Shown here piece after piece: positions 9,367 through 15,446 of a DNA stretch of 32,212 nt. Positions within the stretch are counted from its first letter, which is position 1. Each line of letters starts with the position of its first letter. The translations under genes and the position numbers were made by a program. The DNA is from an uncultured Synechococcus sp. (GTDB taxonomy: Bacteria > Cyanobacteriota > Cyanobacteriia > PCC-6307 > Cyanobiaceae). The stretch lies in assembly GCA_949373155.1 (NCBI GenBank), contig CASICK010000020.1, positions 1 through 32,212 of the forward strand. Direction: 5' to 3'. The notes beneath the pieces are model-generated. The model was not told where the DNA came from and did no database searches. It was given only the letters and a program-made list of their open reading frames with translations.

Positions 9367-9440
9367 GGCTTCGCCTGGCAGACTAGTTTTGGGTATAGAT
9401 TTGATCTTATGGCCCTAAGGAAAATATATTCAATATTTAA

Positions 9441-9599
9441 TTAGAAATGCTCCAATGTATCTTCTTTTAATTTCTTTTGTGCGGTATAAAGGTACTTTTT
9501 GACAGTCTTAGAGCTCATTTGTATAGCAGTATTATTGGGTAGTGATGTAGCTGATGATTCAATGGTACGTTCAGGTGTGGAGTTGTTGATTTTTCGCAT
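9441..9599 (-). CDS. Short ORF resembling a LuxR-type helix-turn-helix
   Basis: A 52-residue frame from ATG 9599. The second half (SSKTVKKYLYTAQKKLKED) looks like the recognition helix of LuxR/GerE domains, which typically read S..TVK.YL....KL. The preceding TPERTIESSATSLPNNTAIQM could be a shortened TPRE....A.G.SN.EIA scaffold. The frame stays open further upstream into ferredoxin on the opposite strand. It may be a decayed regulator fragment, a very short DNA-binding protein, or chance. Seen: an open frame and partial motif. Inferred: the HTH identity. Confidence 0.3.
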   Translation of the reverse strand: MRKINNSTPERTIESSATSLPNNTAIQMSSKTVKKYLYTAQKKLKEDTLEHF

Positions 9600-9645
9600 T
9601 CGCCAAGCGGGAATGGCTAAAACACTCTCAATCGCAATTCTGTAA

Positions 9646-9939
9646 ATGGCTGATTTTAAGGTAACAATCCTTGCTGATGGGAAGGAAACAGTTTTCAATT
9701 GCCCAGATGATCAATATATCCTTGATGCTGCTGAAGAGAATGGAATCGATATGCCATATTCCTGTCGAGCGGGTGCATGTTCTACTTGTGCTGGGAAAGT
9801 AATGACGGGCTCAATCGATCAAAGTGATCAGAGTTTCCTGGATGATGACCAGATAGCTGCAGGCTTTGCTCTTTTGTGTGTTTCGTATCCCGTTAGTGAC
9901 TGTTCAGTGACTGCAAATGCGGAAGATGATCTTTATTGA
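9646..9939 (+). CDS. petF: Plant-type [2Fe-2S] ferredoxin
   Basis: A small soluble electron carrier that takes electrons from photosystem I to FNR, nitrite reductase and other enzymes. It has 97 residues, the standard length. The cluster ligands are Cys40, Cys45, Cys48 and Cys78, in [13 protein letters not shown] and LLCVSYP. The C-terminus EDDLY is typical of photosynthetic ferredoxins, and the protein is acidic as expected. The start is ATG 9646. It stands alone within a run of small unrelated genes. Which ferredoxin paralogue it is cannot be decided here, so the symbol is the generic one. Confidence 0.95.
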   Translation: MADFKVTILADGKETVFNCPDDQYILDAAEENGIDMPYSCRAGACSTCAGKVMTGSIDQSDQSFLDDDQIAAGFALLCVSYPVSDCSVTANAEDDLY

Positions 9940-10148
9940 GTTAATTGTGGATTAACAGCTCGATGCTATCTAGAATGAGATGAACCAATAAATCATCATT
10001 GTTTTGGACGTTTGAATGTGGAGCTTAGGGAGATGTCGTTGAACAGACTTATTATATGAACCCACTTTGATGGTTTCGGTTTATTTGTTACTTTAATACT
10101 CCTGAGTGCTTTATTTATTCACTCGTTGTATGAGGATTGTTGATGGCC

Positions 10149-10328
10149 TCAGCTATCTGCACCACAACAGAGGTCGGAAAAAGACCCATGAAGCGGATGG
10201 TCTTTGTGTTGACGTCCTTCTGCATAATAAAGTTTTTCCATTAAGAGGTTTGGGACCTTTGTTCTCATGCTTGCTTGGGCTGGAGTTGTGATCAGGGTGA
10301 TAACAGCAATTGCCGAGAAAACTTTCAT
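10149..10328 (-). CDS. Small exported protein, 59 residues
   Basis: From ATG 10328 the frame gives a Sec-type signal peptide (MKVFSAIAVITLITTPAQAS, likely cut after AQA) and a mature part of about 40 residues ending in SDLCCGADS with adjacent cysteines. A second ATG three codons upstream (10337) would work too. It lies just downstream of the hli relic on the same strand. The convincing signal peptide supports it as a gene; no family is recognised and no clear ribosome binding site is seen. Confidence 0.5.
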   Translation of the reverse strand: MKVFSAIAVITLITTPAQASMRTKVPNLLMEKLYYAEGRQHKDHPLHGSFSDLCCGADS

Positions 10329-10364
10329 GTTTTTCATTAAATAAGTTGATCTAGCGTGACTTTG

Positions 10365-10507
10365 TCAAAGCTCAATAGCGTGTATCAAGCTCTCTCCAGT
10401 CATCAATTCTGTGACGATGGAAGCAACGAACCCAATCATTGCTAATCGTCATTGAGCTTTTTTGCACGTTCATGGAAGCCATACCCAGCATCTGCTACTG
10501 AAAATCA
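10365..10507 (-). pseudogene. High-light-inducible (Hli/SCP) protein relic, frameshifted and lacking a start
   Basis: Hli proteins are single-helix thylakoid proteins of the chlorophyll a/b-binding superfamily that help protect photosystems. In the minus strand one frame reads GYGFHERAKKLN (to 10451). The frame one base over reads RLAMIGFVASIVTELMTGE and continues to a stop at 10365-10367. Joined by one restored base at about 10449-10450, they give the Hli core E..KLNGRLAMIGF followed by the ELMTG segment. Upstream of GYGF the frame reaches a stop at 10505-10507 without ATG, GTG or TTG. Both defects suggest a decayed gene; a sequence error would explain only the frameshift. Confidence 0.7.
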
Positions 10508-10616
10508 AGTATTTGATCTGATGAACTCAGGCCATGATTAATATGATTAATCCAAATCACGGTGCTATTACGATTTTGCCATCTATTTATCTATTTGATT
10601 TATTTACGCAAAATCT

Positions 10617-10799
10617 CTAGTCGGGGCTTTGTAGAACAGCTGTGATGCTATGTGGTCTTCTCTGGAGCTCTTCATTGAATTCCATCGCTAGATTTTGTGC
10701 TTCCATTGCATCTGAAGCGTAAACATTGTCTTCGTAAGAGCAACCGGATGAGTCTCGATATCGGATTGCGTAGCGCTTGAAGGTCTGATGGGTGGTCAT
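10617..10799 (-). CDS. Small hypothetical protein, 60 residues
   Basis: ATG 10799 opens MTTHQTFKRYAIRYRDSSGC, followed by YEDNVYASDAMEAQNLAMEF and a short tail. The order of beta-like segment, then a helix with a conserved-looking A.DA..A..LA pattern, suggests a compact alpha/beta fold. The open frame extends 35 codons further upstream, but that part is low in character and is probably leader. No family is recognised. It follows the 56-residue gene at 10901-11071 on the same strand. Confidence 0.6.
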   Translation of the reverse strand: MTTHQTFKRYAIRYRDSSGCSYEDNVYASDAMEAQNLAMEFNEELQRRPHSITAVLQSPD

Positions 10800-10900
10800 A
10801 AAACTTCTGTTGAGCTGCTGTTGGACCTGAATGAATTGTGTCCGGCCTCCGGTGAGGACGGTGGGACACGTTGTAAGGCTGGATTGGTGGTGTGTCGCGA

Positions 10901-11071
10901 TCAACCAAGAACAGCCGAGATGCTGTATGGAGCCTCTGGAAAACTGGTTGGCATTGGGTCAAGCTTGCCTTGAGCTAATGCTTTGGCGCGTTGATACATC
11001 TGGCTCGATGTGGCGCCAGATGCCTCCATGGCTTTAGCAACAACTTCCCAATTACGAATTTCAGTAGACAT
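10901..11071 (-). CDS. Small hypothetical protein, 56 residues
   Basis: ATG 11071 to TGA 10901-10903. The protein opens MSTEIRNWEVVAKAMEASGA and continues TSSQMYQRAKALAQGKLDPM before a proline-containing C-terminus ending SISAVLG. Two helices followed by a short proline-rich region are predicted; there is no signal peptide or membrane segment. The first half has the look of a small helical DNA- or protein-binding domain, but I cannot assign it. It is transcribed towards the 60-residue gene, 101 bp away. Confidence 0.55.
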   Translation of the reverse strand: MSTEIRNWEVVAKAMEASGATSSQMYQRAKALAQGKLDPMPTSFPEAPYSISAVLG

Positions 11072-11372
11072 TTGCGATTAAGTTCAGAACTCAGTAACTA
11101 TCGCTAGTTGATCGATCGGTGCGTGACAGGGAAATCCCCCCATCAGCCGAACACGCGTTTGAGCTGAACTGTCGATACAGAATTGCTTTTGATCTAAGTG
11201 CAACGTCCATAAGCTCCCGGGATCGCTTTGAAGGTCATCCTTCGCTTGGATGTCATGATCTGCCTTCTTTTGCCCTTTGGCATGGGCTCACTAAAGCGAT
11301 TTGCAACGATTGCAACGAATAGCCGATATCAATCTAGATCAGTGCCATGGTTGAAGTTTGAGGTTGAAATTG
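11072..11372. other. Intergenic stretch with no convincing gene
   Basis: About 300 bp between two divergent small genes. A plus-strand frame from a GTG at 11119 (67 codons) and a minus-strand frame of 29 codons exist, but neither shows a recognisable domain, signal peptide or good ribosome binding site. It must hold the promoters for both neighbours; I could not pick out reliable -10/-35 boxes. Confidence 0.5.
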
Positions 11373-11717
11373 ATGCTGAAAGTTGAACATGTGGCGATCG
11401 CATGCTTTGCCGCATTGCAATCTCTCTCTTTTGCAGGTGTGCCTGTGAGTGCGGCACAAAATTGTGGCCCTAATCGGCACTGGGTTCAGACAGGAGCGGG
11501 TTACGGCTCTGGCTATTGCAAGCCCAAGAAGAGGCGGGATCATCAAGTTTGTGCGATCGGCTATCACTATGAAGGTCGTGGTGCTTGTAAGCGCAACGGA
11601 GACTGGTGGCAAGGGCGTAGACCTATTAATTGGGGGCCTCGCTATGAACCTCAGAAGCCAGAAGGTGGTGTCACATTTCAGGGACCAAATGGTGGCGATA
11701 TTCGAGTGAGATGGTGA
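11373..11717 (+). CDS. Exported cysteine-containing hypothetical protein
   Basis: From ATG 11373 the protein has 114 residues. The first 28 or so form a Sec signal peptide (ACFAALQSLSFAGVPVSAAQ; cut probably near SAA). The mature part has four cysteines (NCGPN, GYCKP, QVCAIG, GACKRNGDW) that could form two disulfides, then a Gly/Pro-rich C-terminus ending DIRVRW. The in-frame TTG at 11358 would add five residues. A HIP1 octamer lies at 11394-11401. It is followed by a strong terminator at 11757-11784. It is probably periplasmic or extracellular, with unknown function. Confidence 0.7.
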   Translation: MLKVEHVAIACFAALQSLSFAGVPVSAAQNCGPNRHWVQTGAGYGSGYCKPKKRRDHQVCAIGYHYEGRGACKRNGDWWQGRRPINWGPRYEPQKPEGGVTFQGPNGGDIRVRW

Positions 11718-11756
11718 GATCTGCCTGAGTCTGGACTCGTTGCTTTAACGTTTCCC

Positions 11757-11784
11757 AAGCCCCGTTTTGAGCGGGGCTTTTTTA
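11757..11784 (+). terminator. Rho-independent terminator
   Basis: An 8-bp stem AAGCCCCG / CGGGGCTT (11757-11764 with 11772-11779) closes a 7-nt loop and runs into TTTTTTA. It ends the transcript of the exported cysteine protein 40 bp after its stop. Confidence 0.9.
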
Positions 11785-12030
11785 TTGCTGTAACCTGAAA
11801 TACTCTATTGGCTTTGGTTGAGGATAGTGGACCAGTATGGCGCTCAAATTTCTATTGATTCTAAGCGTCCGGATCAATAAGGTCGTCATATTCTGGCTAG
11901 CGAGTGTTCAATGCTATGTAGCTTTCTAGCTACTGCTTGATTGATTCTCATCGTGGCCAGATAAGTGTTCTGTGTAGTGAGCAACGAAACGATTTGCACT
12001 TGATCGCTCCTTTTGTTGGCAGGAATGGTC
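11785..12030. other. Intergenic stretch, no convincing gene
   Basis: About 245 bp between the terminator and the next small gene. A 31-codon hydrophobic frame starts at 11837, and a 6-bp inverted repeat GTAGCT...AGCTAC lies at 11918-11933 without a T-tract. I can assign neither. Confidence 0.5.
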
Positions 12031-12264
12031 ATGATTAAGCCAGCCCCTTTTGCCGCATCCATGTCGAAAGCCCGCGACCTGATTAATGCCCACCTCTATC
12101 CGGTGCTAGCAACATTTTCCGTGGTTTACTTTGCGATCCAAATTGCTCCGATCGCAAATCAGGCTCGCTATTTCGACCATTGCGTGGATGAAGTGATTAA
12201 GGAAGCGAAGGGTAGTTTTGCCGAGAAACGAGCCTTCGCTGCCAACTTATGCAGTGGCAGCTGA
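12031..12264 (+). CDS. Small membrane-anchored hypothetical protein, 77 residues
   Basis: ATG 12031 was chosen because AGGA (12021-12024) sits six bases upstream; ATG 12025 abuts the same AGGA and is less likely. The protein has one hydrophobic segment (LYPVLATFSVVYFAIQIAPI), then YFDHCVDEVIKEAKGSFAEK and a second cysteine in AANLCSGS at the end. A hydrophobic N-half followed by a two-cysteine helical C-half is a layout I associate with short marine picocyanobacterial proteins, but no function is known. It converges on the fur gene, 18 bp away. Confidence 0.6.
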   Translation: MIKPAPFAASMSKARDLINAHLYPVLATFSVVYFAIQIAPIANQARYFDHCVDEVIKEAKGSFAEKRAFAANLCSGS

Positions 12265-12282
12265 TCAGTGTTTCCAGAAGCG

Positions 12283-12681
12283 CTAAGGGTGATTGTGTTG
12301 GCACTCAGAGCAAATCCCGAAGAATTCCAAAGTGTGGAACAACATCTTGAAGCCAGACTGCTCTTCGGTTGAGATTGAGAGTCCGTGAATCGGACAGTGA
12401 TCCAATGCTTTGGTGCTTCCACAGTCCACACATGTGAGGTGATGGCGGTCCTGCTCAATCGGGGCATAAAGGGCCTCCCCGGTGGGTAAATGCCGGCAGC
12501 GCACAAGACCCTGCTGCTGTAGTTGCCTGAGGTTTCTGTACACCGTGGCCAGTCCCATGGCGCTGGATCCGTTTTCTAAGAGCCGATGGAGCTGTTGCCC
12601 ACTCATTTCGTCGCCGCAGCCACGCAAGGCGTCGAGAAGGCGTTGCTGTCGCTGTCGGCTCGCTGTCGGCTTGGTCGTCAT
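12283..12681 (-). CDS. Fur-family metalloregulator, probably Zur
   Basis: A 132-residue Fur-family repressor. The winged helix-turn-helix covers about 1-75 (QQLHRLLE, GLATVYRNLRQLQQQGLV). The metal-binding half begins with HHLTCVDCG. Cys84/Cys87 and Cys124/Cys127 form the structural zinc site, and His80/His81, Cys96 and His99 are candidates for the sensing site. The segment DHCPIHG and the short C-terminus favour a zinc-responsive Zur over an iron-responsive Fur, but this is inference. It lies 6 bp after the SDR gene on the same strand, likely in a three-gene operon. Confidence 0.88.
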   Translation of the reverse strand: MTTKPTASRQRQQRLLDALRGCGDEMSGQQLHRLLENGSSAMGLATVYRNLRQLQQQGLVRCRHLPTGEALYAPIEQDRHHLTCVDCGSTKALDHCPIHGLSISTEEQSGFKMLFHTLEFFGICSECQHNHP

Positions 12682-12687
12682 GGTGAT

Positions 12688-13608
12688 TCAGACCTTGCGC
12701 GTCTTGGATTGGATCATGTCTTCGCTGGTCGTCCAAAGGCGCTCGCGTTGTTCGGTGTCTCTGGCTGTACGGGCCACAGGTTGACGTGTCGGCATTCCAC
12801 GCATGGCTGCAAAGCCACCCGGACCGAAGTGCTCTCCACCTTTCACGCTGCTTGCTGTTGCTGCATGGAGTTGGGGGAGTGCACCCATCGCTGCGCTTTG
12901 AAATAAAGGATCCATGAGTCGGTAGGCCAGAGACTCTTGCCAGGCTCCGGTCGCGGCGACGGAGACCGGTTGAAGGTTGGTGCGGGCCAGGCCTGGATGG
13001 GCGGCGAGAGAGATCACGGTGCTGTTTTGCTGTTGAAGCCGCTGATTGAGCTCGAGTGCAAACATCACATTGGCCAATTTGCTCTGGCAGTAGGCACTCC
13101 AACGGTCATAGCGCTGCTCGCCCTGCAGATCTGACCACGCCATTTTGCCGAAATATTGCGCTCCAGAGGTCACAGTGACCACCCGAGCATCTTGGCGGCC
13201 TTCCATCAGGGGAAGAAGCTGTTGGGTGAGTGCCATGTGCCCGAGATGGTTCACGGCAAACTGCATTTCGAAGCCTTGGACGCTCAACCGTCGTGGAGGT
13301 GCCATCAGGCCAGCGTTGTTCATCAACAGGTCCAGGCGGCCATAACGCTCTTGGACAACGTTGGCGCAGCGCTCAACATTATTGAGATCGGATAAATCAA
13401 GATCCAGCAGGTCAACGCCCGTTGTGCCTTGATCCAGCAAGTCACGTCGTGCCTCTTCGCTTTTGCGTTGGCTGCGGCAAGCCATGAGCACGGTTGCGCC
13501 TTTTTCTAAAAGCGCACGACTGGTTTCCAAACCCAGGCCGCTGTTGGCCCCAGTGACGAGGGCCACACGTCCAGTTTGGTCTGGGATGTCCTTCAGGGTC
13601 CAGCCCAT
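12688..13608 (-). CDS. Short-chain dehydrogenase/reductase (protochlorophyllide-reductase/retinol-dehydrogenase-like)
   Basis: A 306-residue NAD(P)-dependent SDR. The cofactor motif TGANSGLG lies at about 19-26, and CRSQRKSEEA after beta-2 suggests NADPH preference. NNAG is near 95, a catalytic Ser is in VTVTSGAQ, and the YCQSKLAN motif supplies the Tyr and Lys. The N-terminus (GWTLKDIPDQTGRVALVTG) and overall length fit the family close to light-dependent protochlorophyllide reductase and WWOX-like enzymes. The substrate is unknown. It sits between the 95-residue acidic protein (10 bp upstream) and fur (6 bp downstream). Confidence 0.9.
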   Translation of the reverse strand: MGWTLKDIPDQTGRVALVTGANSGLGLETSRALLEKGATVLMACRSQRKSEEARRDLLDQGTTGVDLLDLDLSDLNNVERCANVVQERYGRLDLLMNNAGLMAPPRRLSVQGFEMQFAVNHLGHMALTQQLLPLMEGRQDARVVTVTSGAQYFGKMAWSDLQGEQRYDRWSAYCQSKLANVMFALELNQRLQQQNSTVISLAAHPGLARTNLQPVSVAATGAWQESLAYRLMDPLFQSAAMGALPQLHAATASSVKGGEHFGPGGFAAMRGMPTRQPVARTARDTEQRERLWTTSEDMIQSKTRKV

Positions 13609-13618
13609 GGAGCAGACG

Positions 13619-13906
13619 TCAGAGAAGATCCAGTCTCGCTGTTGGAATCAGTCTTCGGGGAAGAGCAATTCCGCTAAGTTCGTCGGCGTCGACGTCGTAG
13701 ACACGGGCAAGAGACGTTTCGATCGCACTGGTGACTTCGCCTGGAAGGAATCTCATGGCGTTGAGTGCATCTTCGGCGATCTCGTCTGTCAGGAGGAGGT
13801 CATCGCCTTCGAGCTTCTCGTCATTGATGACGGCCATCACCCAGCTCTGATAGGCGTACACCAGATCCGAGAACTCGAGTTCGGGATCGTTGAGATCCAG
13901 GGTCAT
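13619..13906 (-). CDS. Hypothetical acidic protein, 95 residues
   Basis: It starts at ATG 13906 (MTLDLNDPELEFSDLVYAYQ). The protein is strongly acidic in its first two thirds, mostly helical, with a YAYQSWVMAV segment and LTDEIAEDALNAMRFLPGEV. The last 15 residues are basic (LPRRLIPTARLD). No membrane segment or enzymatic motif is visible. It is the first gene of the probable operon with the SDR and fur genes. I do not recognise the family. Confidence 0.75.
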   Translation of the reverse strand: MTLDLNDPELEFSDLVYAYQSWVMAVINDEKLEGDDLLLTDEIAEDALNAMRFLPGEVTSAIETSLARVYDVDADELSGIALPRRLIPTARLDLL

Positions 13907-13968
13907 GGCCAGAGTCGATCGATAGCACCACCATTTTGACCTCCGGTAGGGAAGATGTCTTGAAGAAG

Positions 13969-14373
13969 ATGTTTGATATGAGCCTTCCGGATCCTGATCA
14001 GCTGCAAGGAACCCTTGTGGACTTTGCGCTTTTGGAGCTGATTCGACAGCACCGGCTCAGTTTTCAACCGCTTTGGACGGTTGATGGCTGGGCCAAATTG
14101 ATGATCTGGCTTGCCTTGAATTGCGGTCTTTCAGGGGATACCGCAAGCCTTGAGCACTTCGCGACATCTCTGGGGGAGACGATCACGATGCGGATGCGAC
14201 GCACATTTTTTGAACGAGAGTTGGGCGATCTTGAGCTCCATGTCTTGGCGGATCCAGCTGATGCTCAAGTGCTGTTGCTGTCTCAAGCCCCGCAAGATCC
14301 CTCGGTGCTGGCACCGGAACGTCTGACCCGTGCCTTAGAGCGGGTTGATTTGCTCGAGCGTCGTGACTGCTGA
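13969..14373 (+). CDS. Hypothetical protein, 134 residues
   Basis: ATG 13969 (MFDMSLPDPDQLQGTLVDFA) is preceded by GAAGAAG; an in-frame TTG at 13936 would add 11 residues and an ATG at 13978 would remove three. The protein is alpha-helical with LLELIRQHRLSFQPLWTVDG, then ELGDLELHVLADPADAQVLL, ending in a charged helix. No signal peptide is seen. Its stop overlaps the proposed GTG start of the oxygenase by 11 bases, so the two are probably co-translated. No family is recognised. Confidence 0.7.
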   Translation: MFDMSLPDPDQLQGTLVDFALLELIRQHRLSFQPLWTVDGWAKLMIWLALNCGLSGDTASLEHFATSLGETITMRMRRTFFERELGDLELHVLADPADAQVLLLSQAPQDPSVLAPERLTRALERVDLLERRDC

Positions 14374-14998
14374 TCAAAGTGAGTGGCAAGCCCTCGATGG
14401 CGTTGTTGCGATCCCTTGGAAACGTCCTGAACTCCTGATGTCTACAGACCTGATCGCCCGCTATCGCAACGCCGGTTTTGAAGCGGTGGCGGATGGTGCC
14501 ATGGCCTTTTTTGATCGCCGCACTGATTTGCAACGGGCTGGGGTGGCTTTCGGGCCTGGCGGCGGAGAGGAGCCGGCCAAGGTTTCAACGGATATCAGCT
14601 TGGTCGCGATTGATCGCAGTGATCCTGATGCCTTCGGATTGTCTGAGGTGATCTTGCGCGGCGTTGCTGCTGGATTAGAGCGCTATGTGCAGGAAAGACC
14701 TCTGTTTCGTTCGGTTTGCCCCGAACAAGAGTTGTTTGTGATGCCGATCTTCAACTTGCAGCGGTACGCGCCTGGAGAAGGGTTTAAGCAGTGGCATTGC
14801 GATTGGACCATCAGCGATGAAGCGACTGAGCCCGTGCATCGGGTGTTGGCTTGGATTCTTTATTGCGACACCGTGGAAGAGGCAGGCACGGAGTTCCATT
14901 GGCAGAACCATCACGAACCCGCCGAACGCGGCAAATTAGTGATCTTCCCAGCGGGTCCATCTCACATTCACCGCGGTCAGTGTGAATCCAGGCCTTGA
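14363..14998 (+). CDS. 2-oxoglutarate/Fe(II)-dependent oxygenase, C-terminus frameshifted
   Basis: A jelly-roll oxygenase of the prolyl-4-hydroxylase-like type that would use Fe(II), O2 and 2-oxoglutarate; the substrate is unknown. The metal site is HCD (His145, Asp147 in FKQWHCDW) with the distal His in GPSHIHRG near 201-203. The frame then ends early as QCESRP-stop. The next frame continues ALSKTIATGWINAG and ends at 15072, supplying the expected 2-oxoglutarate-binding basic residue and C-terminal strand. A one-base loss in AGGCC near 14990-14993 would explain this. GTG 14363 was chosen as start; ATG 14438 is also possible. As it stands the protein lacks its last strand. Confidence 0.8.
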   Translation: MTADQSEWQALDGVVAIPWKRPELLMSTDLIARYRNAGFEAVADGAMAFFDRRTDLQRAGVAFGPGGGEEPAKVSTDISLVAIDRSDPDAFGLSEVILRGVAAGLERYVQERPLFRSVCPEQELFVMPIFNLQRYAPGEGFKQWHCDWTISDEATEPVHRVLAWILYCDTVEEAGTEFHWQNHHEPAERGKLVIFPAGPSHIHRGQCESRP

Positions 14999-15062
14999 GT
15001 AAGACGATTGCCACGGGTTGGATTAATGCGGGCGCTCAGCAGGATTACCTCAAGCGGCTTGC

Positions 15063-15350
15063 TCAGTCCTGAACACTCCAGTTGTTCATCGCCCAGAGCA
15101 ATTCACCGGCATCCCAGCTGCAAAGGTCGAAATTGTGGACTGCGGTTGCATCGGGTGCATCGAGTAGGCGCTGGGCGTAATGCTTCACCAGTGCTGCAGG
15201 AGCGATCTCAAACCCTGCCAGTGCTGCCACCTCGCTAACGGCAGCCGCTGTGGTGGCCATCCGCAAGCCCCTCTTGAGCTCATCGTTCTGGGCCACAGTT
15301 TCAAGCATCTGCTGGATGGCAGTGCTGAGATCGTTGGAAGTGGAGCCCAT
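15063..15350 (-). CDS. Nif11-like domain protein, 95 residues
   Basis: The N-terminal part ([20 protein letters not shown], then [20 protein letters not shown]) follows the Nif11 pattern of two helices with V..D..L......A......A...GF. Nif11 domains occur as stand-alone proteins near nitrogen genes and as leaders of peptide natural products. This one has no double-Gly processing site. Its C-terminal part ([20 protein letters not shown]) has a single Cys and looks like a folded segment, so a stand-alone protein is more likely than a lanthipeptide precursor. Its stop lies inside the restored 3' end of the oxygenase gene (15063-15072). It diverges from valS. Confidence 0.72.
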   Translation of the reverse strand: MGSTSNDLSTAIQQMLETVAQNDELKRGLRMATTAAAVSEVAALAGFEIAPAALVKHYAQRLLDAPDATAVHNFDLCSWDAGELLWAMNNWSVQD

Positions 15351-15393
15351 GGATCCTTGGCATTGATGCCTGTTCGATCATCGCTGTCAAGCC

Positions 15394-15411
15394 GACGTGA
15401 AAACGTCTTTT
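15394..15411 (+). other. Short hairpin with T-run upstream of valS
   Basis: GACGT (15394-15398) and ACGTC (15403-15407) form a 5-bp stem with a GAAA loop followed by TTTT, 35 bp before the valS start. It could be a weak leader terminator or chance; the stem is short. Confidence 0.25.
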
Positions 15412-15446
15412 GCGACCATGAATGGACGTGTATCGGGCTCCTCCCC

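Noticed and set aside
11119..11322. 67-codon plus-strand frame from GTG in an intergenic region
   Set aside because: No domain, no ribosome binding site, uneven composition.
11837..11932. 31-codon hydrophobic frame (MALKFLLILSVRINKVV...)
   Set aside because: No ribosome binding site and no operon context; hydrophobic short frames are common in AT-rich DNA.
12455..13102. 215-codon minus-strand frame overlapping fur and the SDR gene
   Set aside because: Low-complexity Arg/Ser/His content and full overlap with better-supported genes on the same strand.
15180..15446. 89-residue N-terminal extension of valS from the upstream ATG
   Set aside because: The translation before [12 protein letters not shown] is cysteine-rich and overlaps the divergent Nif11-like gene; ValRS proteins start at the GTG position.
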